Assembly (NCBI GenBank): GCA_963661545.1
Contig: CAVLCU010000016.1
Span: 1 to 26,941 of the forward strand
Length of the DNA: 26,941 nucleotides
Origin: Scatomonas sp963661545
GTDB lineage: Bacteria > Bacillota > Clostridia > Lachnospirales > Lachnospiraceae
Reading direction: 5' to 3'
The position numbers and the translations under genes were made by a program. The notes beneath the pieces are model-generated. The model made no database searches, was not told the DNA's origin, and was given only the letters and a program-made list of their open reading frames with translations. Shown in pieces: positions 7,618-14,261 of this stretch. Position 1 is the first letter of the stretch. Every line of letters starts with the position of its first letter.

Positions 7618-8575
7618 GAGATTTGTTCTCTCCTGTCTCTGCTTCCTTTTCCCGGGCCCATTTGCTGACCCTGCGGTAAGCCGGGCAAGCCACTCCATAT
7701 TGGTCTGCCAGTTCCACAACCCGATAGACCAGTCCCGGCAGTTCCGAGGACTTGCCTGCAACCACATCCCGCTGCATGGAGGTATCCGCCTTGTCCTCCA
7801 GGTTCCGAAGGATCTCCAGATTCCGCTCCACGGGATCCTCCGAAAAGGCAATCCCCATGGCCCGACCCAGAGCTTCTACCTCCCGGATCAGTTGAATCAG
7901 AAAATCCTGTTTCTCTCCTGCCTTCTTGAAGTCCTCCGCCACAGCCTGATAATAGAGGCCGGCGGCTCCCACAGGGGAGACATAGCTGAACTTCATCAAA
8001 GCGTCCGCCTGGATATTTTCCGTAAAATGCCCTTCGATTCCTGCCGCCCTCAGATCTTGCTCCACCTGGCGAAAGGTGGCTTCCTGCCGCCTGGTCTGAC
8101 CCGGCCGATAGCCATAATAGACCCGGAAAATAGGGGAAGGCTGCACCACCAGTCCGGCTTCCTCGATCTTACCATAGATGTAGATGCAGCCATCTGCCAC
8201 ATCATTGTCCGGCAGATACTCCTGCAGCCGGGCTCCCGTGCCAAATACATTGAGCAGGGGAATGACTACGGTATGGGGCTGACAGATGGTCTGCAGGAAG
8301 GGGATAGTCTCCTGCAGGGAGTAGTATTTGACACAGACAAAGACTACCTCCGGTCCATCCAAAGGATGGGCGGCCCCATATTCCTCCATGGAAAAGGCCT
8401 GCACCGGCTTCAGGCAGAAGTCTCCCAGACCGGCTGTACGCAGTCTCAATCCCGCTTCCTTCATCTGCTTCAGATGTCTGCCCCGGGCAATCCAGGTGAC
8501 ATCCTGCCCGGATTTCTGCAGCCAGGCCCCCAGACAGCCGCCGGTACCCCCGGCTCCTATCACCAGATAATTCAA
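7604..8575 (-). CDS. Ketopantoate reductase (ApbA/PanE) family protein
   Basis: This is an NADP-dependent dehydrogenase of the PanE family, whose classic member reduces 2-dehydropantoate to pantoate in coenzyme A synthesis. The Rossmann motif GAGGTGG is at residues 8-14. FVCVKYY and the conserved LLNVFGTGARLQEYLP follow, and the C-terminal domain carries the family Lys/Asn region (ADALMKFSYVSP) and ELPGLVYRVVELADQYGVACPAYRRV. I chose a TTG start at 8575, giving an N-terminus M-NYLVIGAGGTGG and a 4-base TTGA overlap with the PAP2 stop. An ATG at 8593 would add six residues. Many such paralogs are not true PanE, and no other pantothenate genes are nearby, so the substrate is uncertain. Confidence 0.85.
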   Translation of the reverse strand: MNYLVIGAGGTGGCLGAWLQKSGQDVTWIARGRHLKQMKEAGLRLRTAGLGDFCLKPVQAFSMEEYGAAHPLDGPEVVFVCVKYYSLQETIPFLQTICQPHTVVIPLLNVFGTGARLQEYLPDNDVADGCIYIYGKIEEAGLVVQPSPIFRVYYGYRPGQTRRQEATFRQVEQDLRAAGIEGHFTENIQADALMKFSYVSPVGAAGLYYQAVAEDFKKAGEKQDFLIQLIREVEALGRAMGIAFSEDPVERNLEILRNLEDKADTSMQRDVVAGKSSELPGLVYRVVELADQYGVACPAYRRVSKWAREKEAETGENKSHEKG

Positions 8576-9126
8576 GACTTCACCTTCTTCCATCTTCGCT
8601 CCGCCAGCCGCAAAATGCCATGGGACAGAAGGGCTGCCAGGATGCCGCACAGAATACCCACCAGGACATCTGTGGGATAATGCACTCCCACATAGAGTCT
8701 GGAAAAGGCAATCACCCCAGCCAGGATCAAAAGACCCAGGGACAACTTCTTCTGGGGCAGATAGAAGCGAAAGGCCAGGGCTGCCGCGAAGGCGGAGGAG
8801 GCATGCCCGGAGGGGAAGGAGGAATCTGCCTGTCTCTCAATCAGACAAGTGAGACCCTCTATGACCTCATAGGGGCGGATCCGATCCACCGCCGGTTTCA
8901 GCCCCAGATTGACAATCAAAAGGGAAAAAATCAGGGCAAGGGCCCCCGCCGCTCCGGCCTTGCGTGTCTTGCGAAAGACCAGGAAGAGGGCAGCCAGGAC
9001 GATCCACAGAATCCCCGAATTACCCAGACTGGTTAAGACCTTTAAAATGGGGGTCAGAATGGGATTTCTAAGATGATCCTGAATCCAAAGCAATAGTTCT
9101 CCATCTATCTGCAGCAGTCCTGTCAT
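8572..9126 (-). CDS. PAP2-family membrane phosphatase
   Basis: The 184-residue integral membrane protein has the three phosphatase motifs of the PAP2/undecaprenyl-pyrophosphate phosphatase superfamily: KPAVDRIRP (near 89-97), PSGHASS (near 122) and SRLYVGVHYPTDV (near 160-172). Several hydrophobic segments place the active site on the outer membrane face. Likely roles are dephosphorylation of undecaprenyl pyrophosphate or phosphatidate. The substrate cannot be told from sequence alone. The start at 9126 follows AGGAGG with an 8-nt spacer. The next gene overlaps its stop, so translation is coupled. Upstream lies an array of short hairpins that separates it from galE. Confidence 0.92.
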   Translation of the reverse strand: MTGLLQIDGELLLWIQDHLRNPILTPILKVLTSLGNSGILWIVLAALFLVFRKTRKAGAAGALALIFSLLIVNLGLKPAVDRIRPYEVIEGLTCLIERQADSSFPSGHASSAFAAALAFRFYLPQKKLSLGLLILAGVIAFSRLYVGVHYPTDVLVGILCGILAALLSHGILRLAERRWKKVKS

Positions 9127-9151
9127 CTCTTCTTCCTCCTGCTTTTCTGAT

Positions 9152-9265
9152 AACAGCCCCGGCAGATCCGGCTGCTGTTTTCCTATTTCTTCAGCCTCGG
9201 CTGCTATTTGCCCCAACAGCGGAAACTCCGGCTGCTACTCCTGCGTTCTTCAGCCTCGGCTGCTA
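9152..9265. repeat. Four tandem CAGCC hairpins between galE and the PAP2 gene
   Basis: The 20-bp unit TTCTTCAGCCTCGGCTGCTA occurs twice without a mismatch (9187-9206 and 9246-9265). Related inverted units at 9217-9237 and 9152-9181 keep the GGCTGCTR edge. Each unit folds on itself (CAGCC-GA-GGCTG type). The rightmost copy contains the galE stop codon, so the repeat reaches into coding sequence. There is no T-tract, so these are more likely spacer or stability elements than terminators. Confidence 0.75.
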
Positions 9266-10282
9266 CCTGCTCTCATAGCCGTCTGGATTCTGACTTTGCC
9301 AGCGCCAGGAATCCTGGCACATCTCCTCAATGCCATATTGGGCTTCCCAGCCCAGCTCCTCCCTGGCCTTGGTGGGATCGCAATAACAGGTGGCGATATC
9401 CCCGGCCCTCCTGGGCTTGATCTCATAGGGGATGGGGTGGCCGCAGGCCTTCTCAAAGGCATGGACCACATCCAGGACGCTGTAGCCCTTGCCGGTTCCC
9501 AGGTTATAGACCCGGACACCCTTGCTCTCCTCCAGCTTCTGCAGGGCCTTCACATGCCCCCGGGCCAAATCTACCACATGGATGTAGTCCCGAACGCCGG
9601 TGCCGTCCGGTGTGTCATAATCCTGGCCAAAGACTCCCAGGCAGGGCAACTTGCCGATGGCCACCTGGGCCACATAGGGCAGAAGATTGTTGGGGATTCC
9701 CTTGGGATCCTCCCCGATCTGACCGCTTTTGTGGGCCCCGATGGGGTTGAAATAACGCAATAAGATAACATTCCAGTCGGGCTGGGCATGCTGGATATCC
9801 GTCAGAATCTGCTCCAGCATCCACTTGGTCCAGCCGTAGGGGTTGGTGCAGATGCCCTTGGGGCAATTCTCCGTAATGGGGATCTCCGCCGGATCGCCAT
9901 AGACAGTAGCGGAGGAGCTGAAAATGATATTGCCCACTCCATGCTTCCTCATGATATCACAAAGGGTCAAAGTTCCCTCCAGGTTGTTGCGATAATATTC
10001 CAGGGGCTTGGCCACAGATTCTCCCACCGCCTTGTAACCGGCAAAATGAATCACGGCCTCCACCTGCTCCCGGTCAAAGATTGCATGCATCGCTTCCCTG
10101 TCGCAGACATCCGCCTGGTAGAAGGTCAGCTTCTTGCCGGTGATCTCCTGAATACGGTTCACCGCCTTGGGGCTGGCATTGTAGAGGTTATCCACGATGA
10201 CCACCTGGTGCCCCTCCTGAAGGAGCTCCACACAGGTATGACTTCCGATATATCCGGCACCGCCGGTAACTAATACTCTCAT
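9263..10282 (-). CDS. galE: UDP-glucose 4-epimerase
   Basis: GalE interconverts UDP-glucose and UDP-galactose for the Leloir pathway and for surface polysaccharide precursors. The 339-residue short-chain-dehydrogenase-type enzyme has the NAD-binding TGGAGYIG at residues 6-13, FSSSATVYG with catalytic Ser124, and the catalytic YGWTK (Tyr149, Lys153). RYFNPIGAHKSG and RDYIHVVDLARGH further mark it as GalE rather than another epimerase. The length is standard. The ATG at 10282 has AGAGG five bases upstream. The gene is 88 bp after the PflX-like radical SAM gene, with a dispersed palindromic repeat in the gap. The two are probably co-transcribed from the promoters near 11.3-11.4 kb. Confidence 0.95.
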   Translation of the reverse strand: MRVLVTGGAGYIGSHTCVELLQEGHQVVIVDNLYNASPKAVNRIQEITGKKLTFYQADVCDREAMHAIFDREQVEAVIHFAGYKAVGESVAKPLEYYRNNLEGTLTLCDIMRKHGVGNIIFSSSATVYGDPAEIPITENCPKGICTNPYGWTKWMLEQILTDIQHAQPDWNVILLRYFNPIGAHKSGQIGEDPKGIPNNLLPYVAQVAIGKLPCLGVFGQDYDTPDGTGVRDYIHVVDLARGHVKALQKLEESKGVRVYNLGTGKGYSVLDVVHAFEKACGHPIPYEIKPRRAGDIATCYCDPTKAREELGWEAQYGIEEMCQDSWRWQSQNPDGYESR

Positions 10283-10311
10283 TCTATCCTCTTTTCCAAC
10301 GCATTTCCTGC

Positions 10312-10347
10312 GTAAACGTCCATGGCGGCTGACGCCGCCTCCACCAC
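10312..10347. repeat. Dispersed 36-bp palindromic repeat, family B, copy 1
   Basis: This 36-bp sequence matches the reverse complement of 20590-20625 at 34 of 36 positions. The core GGCGGC-TGAC-GCCGCC is a hairpin. It lies in the leader of galE. No other gene-like content shares the match, so it behaves as a REP-like element. Confidence 0.8.
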
Positions 10348-10351
10348 CTAT

Positions 10352-10373
10352 GAAAGCCAGCTGCTTCGCACTA
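10352..10373. repeat. Family A repeat, copy 2, containing a stop codon
   Basis: GAAAGCCAGCTGCTTCGCAC and the two following bases match the left part of the scfA-scfB hairpin with one or two changes. The stop codon of the radical SAM gene (10371-10373) lies inside it. A second partial unit (GCCGCCTCCACCAC then TGAAAGCC) recurs about 54 bp away, inside the last codons of that gene. Confidence 0.7.
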
Positions 10374-11279
10374 CGCGCTCCCGCAGTCGCCGCCTCCACC
10401 ACAACTGAAAGCCGGTATAAAGCTCTCCTGGGCTGTCTGCCCTTCCTGGATAAAGCCATTTTCCAAACCCAGGGAAAGGGCATAATCCACCAGCCGCTTG
10501 TATTCCCGGTCTGTCACCCTCCTGGACAGGAGGGGATCCCCTGCCATGGCAGGCATGGGGGTATATTGGTTCATCAAACTGATGTAAATAGAATCCCCAT
10601 AAGTCTTGTACAGGTATTCCACCACCCTCCTGGAATCTGCCACATGACCCGGCAAAAGAAGGTGGCGGACCACCAGACCCCTGGTCATCATACCCCGGGC
10701 GTCGAAGATGGGCGGACCCGCCTGTTTGACCATTTCCTCCAGAGCCTTCCTGGCAATGGAAGGATAATTCCCGGCATGGGAATAGCGGTCTGCCAATTCC
10801 GGATCCATATATTTGAAATCCGGCAGGTAGATATCCACCAGCCCCGCAAGCAAGCGCAGCATCTCCGGCTTCTCGTACCCGGAGCTGTTATAGACCACAG
10901 GAAGGGTAAGTCCCTGCTCCCTGGCCAGACTTAGGGCTGCCGCCGTCTGGGGCAGATAATGCCCCGCTGTTACCAGATTGATGTTGTTAGCGCCCTGTCC
11001 TTGCAGATCCAGAAAGGTCTCTGCCAGCTCCTGCAGGGAATAGATCCGTCCCCTCTGCCCCTTTCGTATGGCCTGGTTCTGGCAAAAGGAGCAGCCCAGG
11101 GAACAACCGGAGAAGAATACCGCCCCGGAACCCTCCTGGCCGGATATGCAAGGCTCTTCCCACAGGTGAAGTGCCGCCCGGGCCACCAGGAGCTGACTGG
11201 TTACGCCACAGAAGCCCTTGCCACCCTCCAAGCGGTTGACCCCGCAATTCCTGGGACAGATGCGGCACTCCCGCATCAG
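10371..11279 (-). CDS. PflX-like radical SAM protein (PFL-activase family)
   Basis: The product resembles the uncharacterised PflX/COG1313 group of radical SAM proteins related to pyruvate formate-lyase activating enzyme. It has an N-terminal Cys cluster (CRICPRNCGVNR), then the 4Fe-4S radical SAM motif CSLGCSFCQN (C58, C62, C65 from the chosen start), NINLVTAGHYLP, and YLPDFKYMDPELADRYS. A frame extends to an ATG at 11306, but that ATG overlaps a TATAAT box. I prefer ATG 11279, which has AGGTGG and an 8-nt spacer and gives 302 residues. The C-terminus ends SCGGGGDCGSA, encoded by sequence that is part of a dispersed repeat, so the tail may be a recent addition. The substrate is unknown. Confidence 0.85.
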   Translation of the reverse strand: MMRECRICPRNCGVNRLEGGKGFCGVTSQLLVARAALHLWEEPCISGQEGSGAVFFSGCSLGCSFCQNQAIRKGQRGRIYSLQELAETFLDLQGQGANNINLVTAGHYLPQTAAALSLAREQGLTLPVVYNSSGYEKPEMLRLLAGLVDIYLPDFKYMDPELADRYSHAGNYPSIARKALEEMVKQAGPPIFDARGMMTRGLVVRHLLLPGHVADSRRVVEYLYKTYGDSIYISLMNQYTPMPAMAGDPLLSRRVTDREYKRLVDYALSLGLENGFIQEGQTAQESFIPAFSCGGGGDCGSA

Positions 11280-11304
11280 ATCGTCCACCTGCTTTAACCT
11301 ATTC

Positions 11305-11334
11305 ATTATACGTACAAATATCCCCTTCCGTCAA
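11305..11334 (-). promoter_or_regulatory. Sigma-A promoter overlapping the upstream ATG of the radical SAM gene
   Basis: A perfect -10 TATAAT (11310-11305) follows a TTGACG -35 (11334-11329) with an 18-nt spacer. Transcription would begin just inside the longer reading frame. This supports the internal start at 11279 when this promoter is used. Confidence 0.6.
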
Positions 11335-11413
11335 GACCATGCTGCAAGTCTTAATGATTGCCTGTCGTTTCTTCCTCAACAGATATTTCCACTCTTTTCC
11401 CACGTCTAGGTCC

Positions 11414-11442
11414 ATTATAGGACAGAGTCCCTCTCCATGCAA
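11414..11442 (-). promoter_or_regulatory. Second upstream sigma-A promoter for radical SAM-galE
   Basis: The -10 TATAAT (11419-11414) is 17 nt from a TTGCAT -35 (11442-11437). It lies just past the terminator of the preceding gene, where a new transcription unit is expected. It would give a leader of about 125 nt. Confidence 0.55.
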
Positions 11443-11450
11443 GAAAAAGA

Positions 11451-11500
11451 CGGAAAGAAAAAGAAAGCCCCCGCCTCCGGTTTTATCCGAAAGCGGGGCC
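11451..11500 (-). terminator. Intrinsic terminator of the alpha/alpha-toroid surface protein gene
   Basis: In the minus sense, GGCCCCGC pairs with GCGGGG-GC across a loop with an inner CGG/CCG pair (11467-11500). A long T/C run, TTTCTTTTTCTTTC, follows. It lies 46 bp after the stop codon at 11546. It is a strong, conventional terminator. Confidence 0.85.
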
Positions 11501-11545
11501 TTCTTCTAAGAGTTCTGAGATTTTGCATGCTCAGGCTCCCAGCCT

Positions 11546-12922
11546 TTACCAGTCGTCCTCATCCTCTTCCTCCCCATCCGATGGAGCGCCAGAGCCCAAC
11601 TGATTCTGTTTTTTTCTCTTCTTGTCTCTCAGAGCCAGAGCCAGGAAGACCACTACTACCACCACCACGGCTGCAGCTATGCCCGCTGTCAGATAGATCA
11701 TACGGTTGCTGGTCTCCTCCTGGACCTGACTGCCGGTCTTCTCCTCCTCCTGCACCAGCTCCGGCAGGGAGGCGGCAGCTTCCTCCACCTCTTCTGCTGT
11801 CACGGTGGGAGCATCGGACAGGTCAAAGACCCTGCATTTTCCTTCTCTTAGACGGCAGACCGCCTCCAGACCATAGGCAGCCTGATATCCGGCCATGTTA
11901 TTGCCCTCGGTCTCTTCCTCATCTCCGTCCAGGCTGTGGATGATTCCTCCGTCTGCCAGCTGGAAGGCCTGAAGTCCCTCCACCAGGCTATTGCCGTTTT
12001 TGATAAATTGCTCATCCTCCTGGGGATCCCGGTTCCAGGAAGCCAAGGCTACCATGGTCCAGCTGGTGCTCTCGGAGGTACGCTCCTCATAGGTTACCAT
12101 ACTGCCGTCTTCCGCCTGGAGGTCTGCCAGGCGGACAAAAGCCCTTTCTGCAGCCTGATCCACAGTTGTGGTAACTTCCTCCCCGCTTACCTGGCTGGTG
12201 AAGGTATAAGTCTGGTCAGAATTCCCATAGGGAGCCAGCGCCGTCAAGGCCATGGAGGTCAGATCCACATCTGAGGCCTCCTTGGGCATAAGACCAAAGC
12301 CCCCATCTTCCAGCTGACGGGAGAGAAGCTCTGTCAGCAGACTTTCCCGGGTCCACTGAGCATCCTCCGGCTCCTGATAGGACCGGCTGTCTACCGCCAG
12401 CAAGGACCAGATATAGCCATTGATTCCCTGATCTCCCGGATTTCCCCAAAGGCTGTTCCAGATGAAGTCATCGATCAGGTCAATGGAATTACCCTCCGGA
12501 TCGGTACCAAAGGCGGTGGGATCCCCTCCGCAGGCCTCCAGGGTTAAAATCATACGATGCAGATCCGTCAGCCGGTATTCCTGCATCACCGTGGCAGAAT
12601 CCTCTTCCATCTCCTGGTAGATCTGCTCTATCTGATCCTGCAGCCTGGCCAGATAGGCGGCCTGATTGTCCTGGATTCCCATCCGGCAGATGTCAAAGGC
12701 AAACCAGTCGCTGGCTGCCTGCCCTGCCCCATCCAGCAGATCCCCGGTCAGAAGCTCGCCGGATTCTGCCGAAGGGCATTTCCAGTCCAGAATCTTCTGC
12801 TGCATGGCTCGAAGCTCCTGGGAATCCAAGACCGCCTCAGCCCTTACCTGGGTCATTCCCGACCCGGTGACAAGCAGGGCAGCTGCCATAAGCCCTGCCA
12901 ATATCCTTTTTTTCATTTTCAT
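11546..12922 (-). CDS. Membrane-anchored alpha/alpha-toroid (prenyltransferase-repeat) surface protein
   Basis: The 458-residue protein has a signal peptide (KKRILAGLMAAALLVTGSG, cleavage near residue 30) and an outer domain built from terpenoid-cyclase/prenyltransferase-type repeats. Repeats seen are SRQLEDGGFGLMP...DVDLTSMALTALAPY, LADLQAEDGSMVTYEER...STSWTMVALASW and LQAFQLADGGIIH...NNMAGYQAAYGLEAV. A C-terminal membrane helix (MIYLTAGIAAAVVVVVVVF) and a basic then acidic tail follow. The fold family also includes the alpha domain of intrinsic factor and transcobalamin, and bacterial relatives often lie with DUF4430 domains near cobalamin riboswitches. The position in a B12-regulated region therefore suggests corrinoid binding, which is inference. 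The DxDD catalytic motif of cyclases is not seen. The start has GAGGAG with a 9-nt spacer. It lies 61 bp after the MoxR gene. Confidence 0.82.
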   Translation of the reverse strand: MKMKKRILAGLMAAALLVTGSGMTQVRAEAVLDSQELRAMQQKILDWKCPSAESGELLTGDLLDGAGQAASDWFAFDICRMGIQDNQAAYLARLQDQIEQIYQEMEEDSATVMQEYRLTDLHRMILTLEACGGDPTAFGTDPEGNSIDLIDDFIWNSLWGNPGDQGINGYIWSLLAVDSRSYQEPEDAQWTRESLLTELLSRQLEDGGFGLMPKEASDVDLTSMALTALAPYGNSDQTYTFTSQVSGEEVTTTVDQAAERAFVRLADLQAEDGSMVTYEERTSESTSWTMVALASWNRDPQEDEQFIKNGNSLVEGLQAFQLADGGIIHSLDGDEEETEGNNMAGYQAAYGLEAVCRLREGKCRVFDLSDAPTVTAEEVEEAAASLPELVQEEEKTGSQVQEETSNRMIYLTAGIAAAVVVVVVVFLALALRDKKRKKQNQLGSGAPSDGEEEDEDDW

Positions 12923-12983
12923 GCTTCTAATCTCCTCGGCTGATGAGAACAACCCTTCTCGCTTTCTCCCGTGCTATCCCCTT

Positions 12984-13919
12984 TTAGCGGCCGCTATCCG
13001 GGGATTTGGTCTGCTTGAGCACATTTTTCAGTACAGCCTGAGCCGTCAGCTCCGCCACCCTGGCCTTGGGATTCAGGATAATCCTGTGGGCGCAGACGTC
13101 CAGGAAAACCTGCTGCACATCCTCCGGTGTTACGTATCCCCGACCATCCAGGTAGGCATGTGCCTTGGCCATACGCACCACAGCCAGGGCTCCACGGGGG
13201 CTGACTCCCAGACGGATCATCTCATCCTGGCGGGTTGCCGTAGCCAGAGAAGTCACATATTCCAGAATGGCATCCTCCACATGGATATTGCGAACCTCCT
13301 CCTGCATATCCAGGATGTCCTGGCCGCTGATGATACCCTCCAGGGAATCCATGGGATTGACCGTCTGCCGATCCCTCAGGATATCCACCTGGCTTTGATA
13401 ATCCGGATATCCCATCTCCAGCCGAATCATAAAACGGTCCAGCTGGGCCTGAGGCAGGAGCTGGGTTCCTGCAGATCCCACCGGGTTCTGGGTGGCAATG
13501 ACCACAAAGGGTCTGGGCAGGGTATGGGTCATACCGTCTACCGTCACCTGACCCTCCTCCATGACCTCCAGAAGAGCCGACTGGGTCTTGCTGGAGGTAC
13601 GGTTGATCTCGTCCGCCAGCAGAAGGTTGGTCATCACCACGCCGGGCTTGTAATCAAAGCTGCCGGTTGCCTTATTGTAAATGGAGAAACCCACGATATC
13701 CGAGGGAACTACATCCGGGGTAAACTGGATTCTGTGATACATCATACCCATGACCCGGGAGCAGGCCACTGCCAAAGTGGTCTTACCCACGCCAGGCACA
13801 TCATCCAGCAGAACGTGTCCCTCGGACAAAATAGCCATCAAAACCCGCTCCACCACGGATCTCTTGCCGATAATAACCTTCTCCACCTCTCGAATTACCG
13901 CATCTGTCCTGCTATTCAT
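12984..13919 (-). CDS. MoxR-family AAA+ ATPase
   Basis: The 311-residue MoxR-type AAA+ ATPase is thought to act as a chaperone in maturation of protein or metal-cofactor complexes. It has Walker A GVGKTT (43-48), Walker B LLLADEINR (D103, E104), sensor-1 ATQNP, the arginine-bearing LPQAQLDRF, and the C-terminal lid region with SPRGALAVVRMAKAHAYLDGR. MoxR genes usually sit with DUF58 and transglutaminase genes. Here neither is present, and the next gene is the alpha/alpha-toroid surface protein (61 bp). The upstream 342 bp contains a terminator and structured, apparently non-coding DNA. No convincing promoter was seen, so it may depend on read-through from the riboswitch-controlled gene. The start at 13919 has GAGG ten bases upstream. 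Confidence 0.9.
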   Translation of the reverse strand: MNSRTDAVIREVEKVIIGKRSVVERVLMAILSEGHVLLDDVPGVGKTTLAVACSRVMGMMYHRIQFTPDVVPSDIVGFSIYNKATGSFDYKPGVVMTNLLLADEINRTSSKTQSALLEVMEEGQVTVDGMTHTLPRPFVVIATQNPVGSAGTQLLPQAQLDRFMIRLEMGYPDYQSQVDILRDRQTVNPMDSLEGIISGQDILDMQEEVRNIHVEDAILEYVTSLATATRQDEMIRLGVSPRGALAVVRMAKAHAYLDGRGYVTPEDVQQVFLDVCAHRIILNPKARVAELTAQAVLKNVLKQTKSPDSGR

Positions 13920-13924
13920 GTCTC

Positions 13925-14172
13925 ATTATCCTCTCTCTATTCATCCTCTTTCGCCTGCAAGACCCTGCCCTTCCAGGACTTCCTGCAGGGCTTTTGCCCC
14001 TGTCACCGGGCAGGAGTCCGCAAGAGCGTCCTGTGACCCTGGAGCCCCTTTGACCGGACTTGGTATTGGCATTCTCCACATCTGCCAGTTCTTCCTGACC
14101 CATGGCAAATGTGGAGGATGTCAGATCCCTTCGGGTGGCCTTAGCTTCTTCCCCAGTCACCCAGCCTGCCAC
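13925..14172. other. Structured intergenic region between the cohesin protein and MoxR genes
   Basis: About 250 bp have no convincing coding content. In the minus sense there is a 14-bp hairpin with one wobble (CTCCACATTTGCCA / TGGCAGATGTGGAG), then GGACTCCTGC / GCAGGAAGTCC enclosing CAGGG / CCCTG. I do not recognise a known riboswitch. It may be a leader RNA for moxR or decayed sequence. Confidence 0.4.
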
Positions 14173-14216
14173 AAATATGAAACATGGGTTCAGGTCTTCG
14201 CAGACCCAAACCCATG
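14170..14216 (-). terminator. Intrinsic terminator after the cohesin-domain gene
   Basis: A 15-bp stem with two G-U pairs and a TCGC/GCGA tetraloop occupies 14183-14216. In the minus sense TTTCATATTTGT follows. The stem again carries GGGTTTGGGT. The T-tract is broken, so read-through into the MoxR gene is plausible. Confidence 0.75.
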
Positions 14217-14261
14217 CCTCCGGAATTGTAGGGATGCAGCTGTCTTTGCTACAGTCCCGGA

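Noticed and set aside
13912..14172. 86-residue frame between the cohesin gene and moxR
   Set aside because: It overlaps stable hairpins, has an Arg/Gly/Ser-rich tail with no family features and no good start signal.
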